Shown here in pieces: positions 46,201 through 61,200 of a DNA stretch of 64,000 nucleotides. The DNA lies in NCBI RefSeq assembly GCF_026151205.1, contig NC_087076.1:494001-558000 (forward strand), read 5' to 3'. Origin of the DNA: Bolinopsis microptera (taxonomy: Eukaryota; Ctenophora; Tentaculata; Lobata; Bolinopsidae). The notes under the pieces were generated by a model. It was not told the DNA's origin and searched no databases. It saw only the letters and a list, made by a program, of their open reading frames with translations. The position numbers and the translations under genes are program-made. Position 1 is the stretch's first letter. The number at the start of each line of letters is the position of its first letter.

Positions 46201-49200
46201 AAGTTGGGGTTTTGTACTCACATTGCAAGGTAGGAGGACAGGTTTGCTCTAGTAGAAGTTGGGGTTTTGTACTCACATTGCAAGGTAGGAGGACAGGTTT
46301 GCTCTAGTAGAAGTTGGGGTTTTGTACTCACATTGCAAGGTAGGAGGACAGGTTTGCTCTAGTAGAAGTTGGGGTTTTGTACTCACATTGCAAGGTAGGG
46401 GGACAGGTTTGCTCTAGTAGAAGTTGGGGTTTTGTACTCACATTGCAAGGTAGGAGGACAGGTTTGCTCTAGTAGAAGTTGGGGTTTTGTACTCACATTG
46501 CAAGGTAGGAGGACAGGTTTGCTCTAGTAGAAGTTGGGGTTTTGTAGTCTCCTCACAAGCTCCTTCATGCCAGCTAGGTTTACACGCACAACGGGGGGCT
46601 GTGACACTTGTTACACTGCTGTCACATGTTTTTCTGCCCACTTCACAATGGGTGGATATCCCTTGCATCCATATGCATTTACCTAAGTTGCCATGGTTAC
46701 CATAATATGGTGGTCATATCTTAACATTATATTACTATTAGTTGTATAGGTTCTGAAGATTATAACATAGGTTCTGAAAATGATCACGAATCTTTATGAC
46801 ATTGACTTTAAGTTGAGGTCACAATTTAATTCTTCTTGAAAAAATAAACAGACTCACATTCACCGTACGGAACCAGTGGACAATCTGTAACGTCCCTAAT
46901 GTACATATCCCCTTCACACCTGCAATAGTTACCTTAGTTACATTTTAATATCTATTATTAGATATCATTAGAATTTGTAACCATTTATTTCTTCTTACCT
47001 GTTGACAGTGGCGGAATGCACCCATGTGACCCCCCGACCGTTTTGCCTACCCCCTGGCAGCATTTTTTAACCCAACTATTTTTTCGCGAGTTTTTTTTTT
47101 CTTTTAAAATACTGACTGTAATTGTTACCTGCTATTTCCAATGTTTTTAAGACCGGGATTGAGTTTGCAGCCACATTGCCTAAATTCATTGGTTTTTATC
47201 ACACACTGGTTTCGTTTCTGTTTTGGACACGGTTTTCTCATCCAGTCACCCCATTCTGAAGATTTATAATTAACTTGTTAGTGACTAACAAGTAACAGTG
47301 ATACTGATGATTATTTGTGTAGTCTCTAACTATAGTTAGTTAGCGAGAGTCTCCACTTAGTGTTTCAAAACAATTAGTTGTCTACGTTTCGGCAACACGC
47401 CTTTGTCATAGACAGGACGTTACGTTAACTAACATAGCTGCAATTTACAATGTTAAAATAATCTATCAATACCATGAAATATTACAAAAAAAATCTATAC
47501 AATTACAAAAATCAACAAGCATTGCTTGTTGATTTTTGTAATTGTATAGATTTTTTTTGAATCTGAAATAACTACAAAATAACTACAAATTTATTACAGA
47601 AAATCTATACATTTCAATTATTATTATCGCACTGGTAGCATTAATTGCTGTCACTCTGTTTATTGCATTTTGTTTGCTGTAAACTAGATCTTGTTAATGC
47701 TTCCATAAGACGTTGTCCTGATGTAAATGTTACTCTGGTGGAATCCAAGAGGGTTTGATTTCTTAGGGTATAGTAGACTTTTCGACACGTTTGTTCGTTA
47801 ATATAAGGCAATGATAAGTAAGCAATTTTATAGTTCTTTTTAGGTGCATCTTGTTTATCCTGTGTATTTTACTTTACTTTACTTTACTTTACTTTACTTT
47901 TAGTTTATTGACAATAGTAGGAGGGAAACTATTACTCTTCAGTTATTAAAGTTGACCTCGGTCGGTTTTTCATTCTTTGTACAAGAAGATGGGTCGAAAA
48001 GATCATGTTGAGTTCACTGAGGAGCTGGTATTTACAAATGGAGGAACGAAAAAGGAACTGTCATCGTTTTTGTTCGAAATTGTCAATTGTTCGGTGGATT
48101 TGATAAAGTTGCTGAAAAGTGGATGTTTAGAAGTAGATTCGTTGAATCGGAAGCGAAACTATCAAAGAACTAGCTGAGGTCCAGAGTGAGCTACTGGATA
48201 GCAAAAGGGAACAGATAGATATTCTTCAATCTGGTATTCAGACTACATTGAAGAAAAAACTGAAATCATACAGCGAGGCTGTTAGTGTTAAGAAGACAAC
48301 TGTTGAACCAATCACTTTGAATAAAATTAAAACAGCTGTAAAAGACATTGTAGAAGATAGGAGTAAAAACCTTGTGATATTCGGTTTAGCAGCTGATGAA
48401 GATATGAAGATATTCACTCTACAATAAAGAAAACTGGTAGCAGAATTGAAAGAGGAAGCTCGAGAAACGCCAAACGAACATCATTTTATCAGGAACGGCG
48501 CAGTTTGCAGTCAAGCTAAATCAATAGAAGATGAGAACACTGTCTCGACAAGTTCAGCAATCAAAAGTAGCAGTGCAGGAGTAAGTAAGAAAAAGGAAAA
48601 GAAACCCAGACCACTTTTAGCGCATCATATAGCGTGTTATCGACGACCACCACTAGGATACGTGTCACCAGTAACAACTGACTCATCAGATTGTGATGGA
48701 TAGACAATTAAAAATTTGGTCTCCCCATTTTCAAATTTGTTATTATAACTGGGTTGAATTCTGGGTGATAACACTGCTTATCTTTTAACAGCAACACATT
48801 TTCTGGGTTACACGACGATAAGGAGTTTGTTAAGTAGATACATATAACGGTTTTAATATTATTACATGGCACATTATACTTATAGGATTGAATTAATATT
48901 GTTATTAAAATGCTCATTGTAGCCATATATTTTAGATTTTCATCATCATCATACTAAAATGTGTATACTTAGTTTGATGAAAGAGCAATCTTGGTAAACT
49001 TTTGTTATTCATAATTCATTTTATTGTTCACAGTTTGGTACGTTGTAGATTCTTTTAACCGATATCTTTAGCTCTACTTTTAATCGACCCACTCATAAGA
49101 GCGAAGAAAGATTATCATTATGTAGTCTCTACTTATTGAGACCTGTTGTGCAGTCTCTACTTATTGAGACCTGTTGTGCAGTCTCTACTTATTGAGACCT

Positions 49201-52200
49201 GTTGTGCAGTCTCTACTTATTGAGACCTGTTGTGCAGTCTCTACTTATTGAGACCTGTTGTGCAGTCTCTACTTATTGAGACCTGTTGTGCAGTCTCTAC
49301 TTATTGCTTTATTGAAACCTGTTGTGCAGTCTCTACTTATTGAGACCTGTTGTGCAGTCTCTACTTATTGAGACCTGTTGTGCAGTCTCTACTTATTGAG
49401 ACCTGTTGTGCAGTCTCTACTTATTGAGACCTGTTGTGTAGTCTCTACTTATTGAGACCTGTTGTGCAGTCTCTACTTATTAAAACCTGTTGTGCAGTCT
49501 CTACTTATTGAGACCTGTTGTGCAGTCTCTACTTATTGAGACCTGTTGTGCAGTCTCTACTTATTGAGACCTGTTGTGCAGCCTCTACTTATTGAGACCT
49601 GTTGTGCAGTCTCTACTTATTAAAACCTGTTGTGCAGTCTCTACTTATTGAGACCTGTTGTGCAGTCTCTACTTATTGAGACCTGTTGTGCAGTCTCTAC
49701 TTATTGAGACCTGTTGTGCAGTCTCTACTTATTGAAACCTGTTGTACAGTCTCGACTTATTGAAACCTGTTGTGCAGTCTCTACTTAATGCTTTATTGAA
49801 ACCTGTTGTGCAGTCTCTACTTATTAAAACCTGTTGTGCAGTGTCTACTTATTGAAACCTGTTGTGCAGTCTCTACTAACTGAAACCTGTTGTGCAGTCT
49901 CTACTTATTGAGACCTGTTGTGCAGTCTCTACTTATTGAGACCTGTTGTGCAGTCTCTACTTATTGAGACCTGTTGTGCAGTCTCTACTTATTGAGACCT
50001 GTTGTGCAGTCTCTACTTATTGCTTTATTAACACCTGTTGTGCAGTCTCTACTTATTGAGACCTGTTGTGCAGTCTCTACTTATTGAGACCTGTTGTGCA
50101 GTCTCTACTTATTGAAACCTGTTGTGCAGTCTCTACTTATTGAAACCTGTTGTGCAGTCTCTACTTATTGAAACCTGTTGTGCAGTCTCTACTTATTGAA
50201 ACCTGTTGTGCAGTCTCTACTTATTGAGACCTGTTGTTCAGTCTCTACTTATTGAAACCTGTTGTGCAGTCTCTACTTATTGAAACCTGTTGTGCAGTCT
50301 CTACTTATTGAGACCTGTTGTGCAGTCTCTACTTATTGAGACCTGTTGTGCAGTCTCTACTTATTGAGACCTGTTGTGCAGTCTCTACTTATTGAGACCT
50401 GTTGTGCAGTCTCTACTTATTGAAACCTGTTGTGCAGTCTCTACTTATTGAGACCTGTTGTGCAGTCTCTACTTATTGAAACCTGTTGTGCAGTCTCTAC
50501 TTATTGAAACCTGTTGTGCAGTCTCTACTTATTGAAACCTGTTGTGCAGTCTCTACTTATTGAGACCTGTTGTGCAGTCTCTACTTATTGAAACCTGTTG
50601 TGCAGTCTCTACTTATTAAAACCTGTTGTGCAGTGTCTACTTATTGAAACCTGTTGTGCAGTCTCTACTTATTGAAACCTGTTGTACAGTCTCGACTTAT
50701 TGAAACCTGTTGTGCAGTCTCTACTTATTGAGACCTGTTGTGTAGTCTCTACTTATTGAAACCTGTTGTGCAGTCTCTACTTATTGAAACCTGTTGTGCA
50801 GTCTCTACTTATTGAGACCTGTTGTGCAGTCTCTACTTATTGAAACCTGTTGTGCAGTCTCTACTTATTGAAACCTGTTGTGCAGTCTCTACTTATTGAG
50901 ACCTGTTGTGCAGTCTCTACTTATTGAAACCTGTTGTGCAGTCTCTACTTATTGAAACCTGTTGTGCAGTCTCTACTTATTGAAACCTGTTGTGCAGTCT
51001 CTACTTATTGAAACCTGTTGTGCAGTCTCTACTTATTGAAACCTGTTGTGCAGTCTCTACTTATTGAGACCTGTTGTTCAGTCTCTACTTATTGAAACCT
51101 GTTGTGCAGTCTCTACTTATTGAAACCTGTTGTGCAGTCTCTACTTATTGAGACCTGTTGTGCAGTCTCTACTTATTGAGACCTGTTGTGCAGTCTCTAC
51201 TTATTGAGACCTGTTGTGCAGTCTCTACTTATTGAGACCTGTTGTGCAGTCTCTACTTATTGAAACCTGTTGTGCAGTCTCTACTTATTGAAACCTGTTG
51301 TGCAGTCTCTACTTATTGAAACCTGTTGTGCAGTCTCTACTTATTGAGACCTGTTGTGCAGTCTCTACTTATTGAAACCTGTTGTGCAGTCTCTACTTAT
51401 TGAAACCTGTTGTGCAGTCTCTACTTATTGAAACCTGTTGTGCAGTCTCTACTTATTGAGACCTGTTGTGCAGTCTCCACTTATTGAAACCTGTTGTGCA
51501 GTCTCCACTTATTGAGACCTGTTGTGCAGTCTCCACTTATTGAGACCTGTTGTGCAGTCTCTACTTATTGAAACCTGTTGTGCAGTCTCTACTTATTGAG
51601 ACCTGTTGTGCAGTCTCTACTTATTGAGACCTGTTGTGCAGTATCTACTTATTGAGACCTGTTGTGCAGTCTCTACTTATTGAGACCTGTTGTTCAGTCT
51701 CTACTTATTGAGACCTGTTGTGCAGTCTCTACTTATTGAAACCTGTTGTACAGTCTCTACTTATTGAGACCTGTTGTGCAGTCTCTACTTATTGAGACCT
51801 GTTGTGCAGTCTCTACTTATTGAAACCTGTTGTGCAGTCTCTACTTATTGAAACCTGTTGTGTAGTCTCTACTTATTGAGACCTGTTGTGCAGTCTCTAC
51901 TTATTGAAACCTGTTGTGCAGTCTCTACTTATTGAGACCTGTTGTGCAGTCTCTACTTATTGAAACCTGTTGTGCAGTCTCTACTTATTGAAACCTGTTG
52001 TGCAGTCTCTACTTATTGAGACCTGTTGTGCAGTCTCTACTTATTGAGACCTGTTGTGCAGTCTCTACTTATTGAGACCTGTTGTGCAGTCTCTACTTAT
52101 TGAGACCTGTTGTGCAGTCTCTACTTATTGAAACCTGTTGTGCAGTCTCTACTTGTTGAAACCTGTTGTGCAGTCTTTACTTATTAAAACCTGTTGTGCA

Positions 52201-55200
52201 GTCTCTACTTATTGAAACCTGTTGTGCAGTCTCTACTTATTGAAACCTGTTGTGCAGTCTCTACTTATTGAAACCTGTTGTGCAGTCTCTACTTACTGAA
52301 ACCTGTTGTGCAGTCTCTACTTATTGAGACCTGTTGTGCAGTCTCTACTTATTGAGACCTGTTGTGCAGTCTATACTTATTGAGACCTGTTGTGCAGTCT
52401 CTACTTATTGAGACCTGTTGTGCAGTCTCTACTTATTGAGACCTGTTGTGCAGTCTCTACTTATTGAGACCTGTTGTGCAGTCTCTACTTATTGAGACCT
52501 GTTGTGCAGTCTCTACTTATTGAGACCTGTTGTGCAGTCTCTACTTATTGAGACCTGTTGTGCAGTCTCTACTTATTGAGACCTGTTGTGCAGTCTCTAC
52601 TTATTGAGACCTGTTGTGCAGTCTCTACTTATTAAAACCTGTTGTGCAGTGTCTACTTATTGAAACCTGTTGTGCAGTCTCTACTTACTGAAACCTGTTG
52701 TGCAGTCTCTACTTATTGAGACCTGTTGTGCAGTCTCTACTTATTGAGACCTGTTGTGCAGTCTCTACTTATTGAGACCTGTTGTGCAGTCTCTACTTAT
52801 TGAGACCTGTTGTGCAGTCTCTACTTATTGAGACCTGTTGTGCAGTCTCTACTTATTGAAAACTGTTGTGCAGTCTCTACTTATTGAAACCTGTTGTGCA
52901 GTCTCTAATTACTGAAACCTGTTGTGCAGTCTCTACTTATTGAGACCTGTTGTTCAGTCTCTACTTATTGAAACCTGTTGTGCAGTCTCTACTTATTGAA
53001 ACCTGTTGTGCAGTCTCTACTTATTGAGACCTGTTGTGCAGTCTCTACTTATTGAGACCTGTTGTGCAGTCTCTACTTATTGAGACCTGTTGTGCAGTCT
53101 CTACTTATTGAAACCTGTTGTGCAGTCTCTACTTACTGAAACCTGTTGTGCAGTCTCTACTTATTGAAACCTGTTGTGCAGTCTCTACTTATTGAGACCT
53201 GTTGTGCAGTCTCTACTTATTGAGACCTGTTGTGCAGTCTCTACTTATTGAGACCTGTTGTGCAGTCTCTACTTATTGAGACCTATTGTGCAGTCTCTAC
53301 TTATTGAAACCTGTTGTACAGTCTCTACTTATTGAGACCTGTTGTGCAGTCTCTACTTACTGAAACCTGTTGTGCAGTCTCTACTTATTGAGACCTGTTG
53401 TGCAGTCTCTACTTATTGAGACCTGTTGTGCAGTCTCTACTTATTGAGACCTGTTGTGCAGTCTCTACTTATTGAAACCTGTTGTACAGTCTCTACTTAT
53501 TGAGACCTGTTGTGCAGCCTTTTCCTTACTGAAACCTTTGTGCAGTCTTATTTAATTAGACCTTTGTCCCGCCCCTTAAAATTATTAAGACCTGTGTGCA
53601 TTTTTAAACTTTTTAAAAAACCTTTTGGTCCAGTCTTCTACTTATTGAGACCTTTTGGGGGCATTTCCTTATTTTTTTTAAAACCCTTTGTTGTGCAGTC
53701 TCTTTTTATTAAAGCCCTGTTGGCATTTTTAATTTATTGAAAACCGGGTTGGGGCCACCCTTTTACTTTTTTGAAAACCTGGGGGGAAGTCTCCAAATTT
53801 TGGGGGCCCTGTTGTCCGCCCTTACTTTTTGAAACCTGTTTGCATTCTCTACTTATTAAAAGGGTTGTGCAGTGTCTCTTTTTAAAACCTGTTGTGCAGT
53901 CTCTACTTACTAAAACCCTTTTTGGTGCAGTCTCTATTTATTGAGACCTGTTGTGCAGTCTCAAATTTTTTGAACCTGTTTGCAGCTTACTTTTTTGAAA
54001 CCGTTGTGCAGTCTCTATTTAAATTAAACCCCCTTTTGTGCAGCCCTCTATTTAAATTGAGACCTTTTTGTGCGCCCTTTCTTTATTGGGGCCCTTTATT
54101 TTGCGTCTATTTTATTAAAACCCTTTTTTTTGTACAGTCCCCAACTTTTGAGGACCTTTTTTTCCCGTCCTATTTAAATAAAAACCTGTTGTGCGGCCCC
54201 CTACTTATTGGACCTATTGGCAGTCTTACTTTTTAAAAAAACCTGTTTTTAAAGTCTCTATTTATATTGAGCCCTGTTGTGCAGTCCCCATTTAAACTGA
54301 AACCTGTTTTGCAGCCCCTCTTTTAAATTGAACCGGTTGTGAAAGTCTCATTTATTGAAAACCTTTTTGGGGCCAGCCCTCTACTTATTGAACCTTTTGG
54401 GAAAAGTCTTACTTGGGGGAAACCCGGGTTTTTACGGGTCTTTTTACAAATGGACCTGTTGTGCAGTCTCTATTTTACTGAAACCTTTTTGTGAAAGTTT
54501 CTTATTGATCCTTTTTTGTGCGTCTCATTTTATTGAAAACCTTTTGTGCAGTCTTACTTATTAAAACCTTTTTGGGCAGTCTCTATTTTATTGAAAACCT
54601 GTGTGCATTTCTCTACTTTTTTGAAACCTTTTGTGCGTCTAAACGATTGAAAACCTTTTGGGTGCATTTCTTTTATTTTTGGGAGCCCTTTGTTGTGAGT
54701 CTTTTATTTATTGAAAACCTGTTTTTGCAGTCTCCACTTATTTGGCCTGTTGTGCGTTCTATTTAAATTGGCCCTGTTTGGGGAAAGCCCTCTACTTTTT
54801 TTAAAAAATTTTTGTGAGGGGCCCTACTTTTTGGAAACCTGTTGTGCAGCCCTCACTTACTGAAACCTTTTTGGGGCAGCCCTTTTCTTATTGGGGACCT
54901 GTTGGGGCGTCTCTACTTTTGGACCTGTTGTGCATTCTCTCCCTTTTGAGACTGTTGTGCAGTCTTTTTTTAATTGGGGCCCTTTTTGTGCAGCCCTCTA
55001 CTTATTGAGACCTTTTGTGCAGTTTCCTTATTGAAAACTTTTGGGCAGTCTCCTTTTTAAAAACCTTTTGATTCCTACTTAAGAAACATGTTGTGCGCCC
55101 TCTACTTATTGAGCCCTGTTGTTCGTCTCAAATTTAAATTGAAACCCTGTTGTGCGGGTCCTATTTATTGAAACCTGTTGGGCATCTCTATTATTGAAAA

Positions 55201-58200
55201 CCTGTTTGTACAGTCTCTATTTTATTGAGACCTGTTTTTCAGTCTCTACTTATTGAGGCCCGGGTTTGTGCGGGTCTCTGCTTATTGAAAACCCTGTTGT
55301 GCAGTCTCTACTTTTTGAAACCCTTTTGGGGGGCGTCTTTTTCTTATTGAGACCTTTTGGGTGCGTCTCTATTTATTTAAAGACCTGTTTGGGCATTTCT
55401 CTTTTTTTCTAAAACCCTGTTGTGAAAAGTCTCTACTTTTTGAGCCCTGTTGTGCACCTCTACTTTTTTTAAAACCCCGTTGTGCGGGGTTCAAACTTAT
55501 TAAAAACCTTTGTTGTGCATCCCCACTTATTGAGACCTGTTGTACAGTCTCTATTTAAATTGAACCTTTTTTGGGGCGTTTTCTATTTAAATGAAACCTG
55601 TTTGCGTTCAAACTTATTAAAACCCTGTTGGGGGAAAGTCTTTTCCTTTAATGGGGACCTGTTGTGCATTCTCTCCCTTATTGAGACCTGTTGGCATTCT
55701 ATTTATTAAACCTTTTTGTACAGTCTAACTTTTTTGAGCCCCTTTTTTTGGCAGTCTTTTTACTTACTAAAACCCTTTTGGCGGGCCCTCTACTTTTTTG
55801 AGACCCGGGGCATCCACTTACTGGGGACCTGTTGTGCAGCCCTTAACTTTTTGAAACCGGGTTTGCGTCTCTATTTAAATTGAGACCTTTTTGTGCACTT
55901 ACTTTTTTAAAACCCTTTTTGTGCAGTCTCTACTTATTGAAACCTGTTGTGCAGTCTCTACTTATTGAACCTGTTGTGCAGTCTCTACTTATTGAGAACC
56001 TGTTGTGCAGTCTCTACTTATTGAGACCTGTTGTGCAGTCTCTACTTTATTGAAACCTGTTTGCAGTCTCTACTTATTGAAAACCTGTTGTGCAGTCTCT
56101 ACTTATTGAGACCTGGTTGTGCAGTCTCTACTTATTGAGGACTGTTGTGCAGTCTCTACTTATTGAAACTGTTGTGCAGTCTCTACTTATTGAAACCTGT
56201 TGTGCAGTCTCTACTTATTGAGACCTGTTGTGCAGTCTCTACTTACTGAAACCTGTTGTGCAGTCTCTACTTATTGAGACCTGTTGTGAGGTCTCTACTT
56301 ATTGAGACCTGTTGTGCAGTCTCTACTTATTGAAACCTGTTGTGCAGTCTCTACTTATTGAGCCCTTTTTGTGCATTCTCTATTTAAATTAAAACCTTTT
56401 TTTCCCAATTTCCCCCACTTTTTGAGCCCTTTTTTTGTCCCATCTCTACTTATTGGCCCTTTTTGGGGCCAGTCTTACTTTTTGAACCTGTTGTGCACCC
56501 TCCACTTTTTGGGAAACCTTTTTGTGCTTCTCAAACTTTTTGAGACCTGTTGTGCAGCCCTCCCATTTTTGAGACTTGTTGTCATTCTACTTTTTGGGGA
56601 GACATGTTTGCAGTCTTACTTATTGAGCCCCTTTTGCATCTCTACTTATTGACCCGTTGGCATTTCTCTCTTATTGAAACCTGTTTTTGCGGGTCCCCTT
56701 TTTTTTTTGGGGAACCTGTTGTGCAGTCTTACTTATTAAAAACCTGTTTTTGCAGTTCTACTTTTTAAAAAAACCTGTTGTGGGGCCAAATTATTAAACC
56801 CTGTTGTCCCGTCTTATTTACTGAAACCCTGTTTTTTCCCCAGTCTCTACTTTTGAGACCTTTTTGTCAGCCCTCTACTTTTTTTGAGACCTGTTGTGCA
56901 GTCCTACTTTTTAAAACCCCTATTTTTCGCCCTTAACTTATTGAAAACCCTGTTGTGCGGGTCCCCCAACTTTTTGGGAAACCTGTTGTGCATCTCAAAC
57001 TTTTTGGGAGACCTGTTGTGCAGTCTCAAATTTTGAGACCTGTTGTGCAGTCATCACCTTGGGGGAGCCCTTTGTTGTGAAAGGCCCCCTCCACTTATTG
57101 AGACCGTTGTGCAGCCCTCATTTAAATTGAGCCGTTTGCACCCTCCATTTTTGAGACCTGTTGCAGTTCTATTTATTGGACCTGTTTGCAGTCTCTACTT
57201 ATTGAGACCTGTTTGGCAGCCCCTCTACTTTTTTGAAACCTTTTGTGGGGTCTCTATTTAAATTAAAAGGCCTGTTTGCCGCCCTCAAAATTTATTGAGC
57301 CCTTTTGGGTGCAGTTCTACTTATTGAAACCTTTTTGAAAAAGTCTCTATTTTATTGGACCTGTTGGTGCAGTCTCAAATTTAATTGAGACCTGTTGTGC
57401 AGTCTCTATTTTATTGAAACCTGTTGTGCAGTCTCTATTTATTAAAAACCTTTGTTGTGCAGTCTCAAACTTATTGAGCCCTTTTTTGCCGGGTCTCTAA
57501 TTAAATTGAGACCTGTTGTGCGAGTCTCTACTTATTGAGACCTGTTGTGCAGTCTCTACTTATTGAGACCTGTTGTGTAGTCTCTACTTATTGAGACCCT
57601 GTTGTGCAGTCTCTACTTATTGAACCTGTTGTGCAGTCTCTACTTATTGAAACCTGTTGTGCAGTCTCTACTTATTGAAACCTGTTGTGCAGTCTCTACT
57701 TATTGAGACCTGTTGTGCAGTCTACCACTTATTGAACCTGTTGTGCAGTCTCTACTTATTGAGACCTGTTGTGCAGTCTCTACTTATTGAGACCTGTTGT
57801 GCAGTATCTACTTTATTGAGACCTGTTGTGCAGTCTCTACTTATTGAGACCTGTTGTGCAGTCTCTACTTATTGAAACCTGTTGTGCAGTCTCTACTTGT
57901 TGAGACCTGTTGTGCAGTCTCTACTTATTGAAACCTGTTGTGCAGTCTCTACTTATTGAGACCTGTTGTGCAGTCTCTACTTATTGAGACCTGTTGTGCA
58001 GTCTCTACTTATTGAATCCTGTTGTGCAGTCTCTACTTGTTGAAACCTGTTGTGCAGTCTTCTACTTATTAAACCTGTTGTGCAGTCTCTACTTATTGAA
58101 ACCTGTTGTGCAGTCTCTACTTATTGAAACCTGTTGTGCAGTCTCTACTTATTGAGACCTGTTGTGCAGTCTCTACTTATTGAGACCTGTTGTGCAGTCT

Positions 58201-61200
58201 CTACTTATTGAGACCTGTTGTGCAGTCTCTACTTATTGAAACCTGTTGTGCAGTCTCTACTTATTGTAACCTGTTGTGCAGTCTCTACTTATTGAGACCC
58301 TGTTGTGCAGTCCTCCACTTATTGAAACCTGTTGTGCAGTCCCTCTACTTATTGAGACCTGTTGTGCAGTCTCTACTTATTGAGACCTGTTGTGCAGTAT
58401 CTACTTATTGAGACCTGTTGTGCAGTCTCTACTTATTGAGACCTGTTGTGAAGTCTCTACTTATTGAAACCTGTTGTGTGCAGTCTCTACTTGTTGAGAC
58501 CTGTTGTGCAGTCTCTACTTATTGAAACCTGTTGTGCAGTCTCTACTTATTGAGACCTGTTGTGCAGTCTCTACTTATTGAGATCTGTTGTGCAGTCTCT
58601 ACTTATTGAAACCTGTTGTGCAGGTCTCTACTTGTTGAAACCTGTTGTGCAGTCTTTACTTATTAAAACCTGTTGTGCAGTCCTCTACTTATTGAAACCT
58701 GTTGTGCAGTCTCTACTTATTGAAACCTGTTGTGCAGTCTCTACTTATTGAGACCTGTTGTGCAGTCTCTACTTATTGAGACCTGTTGTGCAGTCTCTAC
58801 TTATTGAGACCTGTTTGTGCAGTCTCTACTTATTGAGACCTGTTGTGCTGTCTCTACTTATGAGACCTGTTGTGCAGTCTCTACTTATTGAAACCTGTTG
58901 TGCAGTCTCTACTTATTGAAACCTGTTGTGCAGTCTCTACTTATTGAAACCTGTTGTGCAGTCTCTACTTATTGAGACCTGTTGTGCAGTCTCCACTTAT
59001 TGAAACCTGTTGTGCAGTCTCTACTTATTGAGACCTGTTGTGCAGTCTCTACTTATTGAGACCTGTTGTGCAGTATCTACTTATTGAGACCTGTTGTGTA
59101 GTCTCTACTTATTGAGACCTGTTGTGCAGTCTCTACTTATTGAAACCTGTTGTGCAGTCTCTACTTGTTGAAACCTGTTGTGCAGTCTTTACTTATTAAA
59201 ACCTGTTGTGCAGTCCTCTACTTATTGAAACCTGTTGTGCAGTCTCTACTTATTGAAACCTGTTGTGCAGTCTCTACTTATTGAAACCTGTTGTGCAGTC
59301 TCTACTTATTGAGACTTGTTGTGCAGTCTCTACTTATTGAAACCTGTTGTGCAGTCTCTACTTATTGAGACCTGTTGTGCAGTCTCTACTTACTGAGACC
59401 TGTTGTGCAGTCTCTACTTATTGAGACCTGTTGTGCAGTCTCTACTTATTGAGACCTGTTGTGCAGTCTCTACTTATTGAGACCTGTTGTTCAGTCTCTA
59501 CTTATTGAAACCTGTTGTGCAGTCTCTACTTATTGAGACCTGTTGTGCAGTCTCTACTTATTGAGACCTGTTGTGCAGTCTCTACTTATTGAGACCTGTT
59601 GTGCAGTCTCTACTTATTGAGACCTGTTGTGCAGTCTCTACTTATTGAGACCTGTTGTGCAGTCTCTACTTATTGAAACCTGTTGTGCAGTCTCTACTTA
59701 TTGAGACCTGTTGTGCAGTCTCTACTTATTGAGACCTGTTGTGCAGTCTCTACTTATTGAGACCTATTGTGCAGTCTCTACTTATTGAGACCTATTGTGC
59801 AGTCTCTACTTATTGAGACCTGTTGTGCAGTCTCTACTTATTGAGACCTGTTGTGCAGTCTCTACTTATTGAGACCTGTTGTGCAGTCTCTACTTATTGA
59901 GACCTGTTGTGCAGTCTCTACTTATTGAAACCTGTTGTGCAGTCTCTACTTATTGAGACCTGTTGTGCAGTCTCTACTTATTGAAACCTGTTGTGCAGTC
60001 TCTACTTATTGAGACCTGTTGTGCAGTCTGTACTTATTGAGACCTGTTGTGCAGTCTCTACTTATTGAGACCTGTTGTGCAGTCTCTACTTACTGAGACC
60101 TGTTGTGCAGTCTCTACTTACTGAGACCTGTTGTGCAGTCTCTACTTACTGAGACCTGTTGTGCAGTCTCTACTTATTGAGACTTGTTGTGCAGTCTCTA
60201 CTTATTGAGACCTGTTGTGAAGTCTCTACTTACTGAGACCTGTTGTGCAGTCTCTACTTATTGAGACCTCTTGTGCAGTCTCTAGTTATTGAAACCTGTT
60301 GTGCAGTCTCTACTTATTGAGACCTGTTGTGCAGTCTCTACTTATTGAAACTTGTTGTGCAGTCTCTACTTATTGAAACCTGTTGTGCAGTCTCTACTTA
60401 TTGAAACCTGTTGTGCAGTCTCTACTTATTGAGACCTGTTGTGTAGTCTCTACTTATTGAGACCTGTTGTGCAATCTCTACTTATTGAGACCTGTTGGGC
60501 AGTCTCTACTTATTGAGACCTGTTGTGCAGTCTCTACTTGTTGAAACCTGTTGTGCAATCTCTACTTATTGAAACCTGTTGTGCAGTCTCTACTTATTGA
60601 GACCTGTTGTGCAGTCTCTACTTATTGAGACCTGTTGTGCAGTCTCTACTTACTGAAACCTGTTGTGCAGTCTCTAGTTATTGAGACCTGTTGTGCAGTC
60701 TCTACTTATTGAGACCTGTTGTGTAGTCTCTACTTATTGAGACCTGTTGTGCAGTCTCTACTTATTGAAACCTGTTGTGTAGTCTCTACTTATTGAGACC
60801 TGTTGTGCAGTCTCTACTTATTGAAACCTGTTGTGCAGTCTCTACTTATTGAGACCTATTGTGCAGTCTCTATTTTCTTCAGATTGACCCACCTGTTTTG
60901 CAGTCTCTAGTTTCTTCAGATTGACCCACCTGTTTTGCAGTCTCTAGTTTCTTCAGATTGACCCACGCATTTGGAGAGGTGAGACTCATGATGTTGCCTC
61001 CCGTCAAAACAGCCACAAGTTCTAGAACGAGTCTGTTGACAGTTCTCATTGCATCTCTCCGGATTCCAATCAGTCCACTCGTTCCACGAAGCTGTGGATT
61101 ATATATATTACTCTCAGTACTAATATTTAAGCAACTGAATCATTTAAAAAGACTACACGGCCTCCAAGAACTTACAAGGCTGAACTCTGCATATTTTAGA

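Larger units (their letters stand above)
47256..47988. other. Intron 2 sequence beyond the large array
   Basis: AT-rich. Contains a perfect hairpin (47486-47558) and an (ACTTT)n microsatellite (47871-47900). Confidence 0.6.

Noticed and set aside
47006-47120. A complete hAT element in the exon 3-4 intron
   Set aside because: Only one CAGTGGCG terminus is seen; no matching end or target duplication was found, so it is kept as a low-confidence remnant.
49119-60870. Possible CRISPR-like or regulatory repeat array
   Set aside because: The units are directly abutting with no unique spacers, in a eukaryotic intron, and derive from an exon end.
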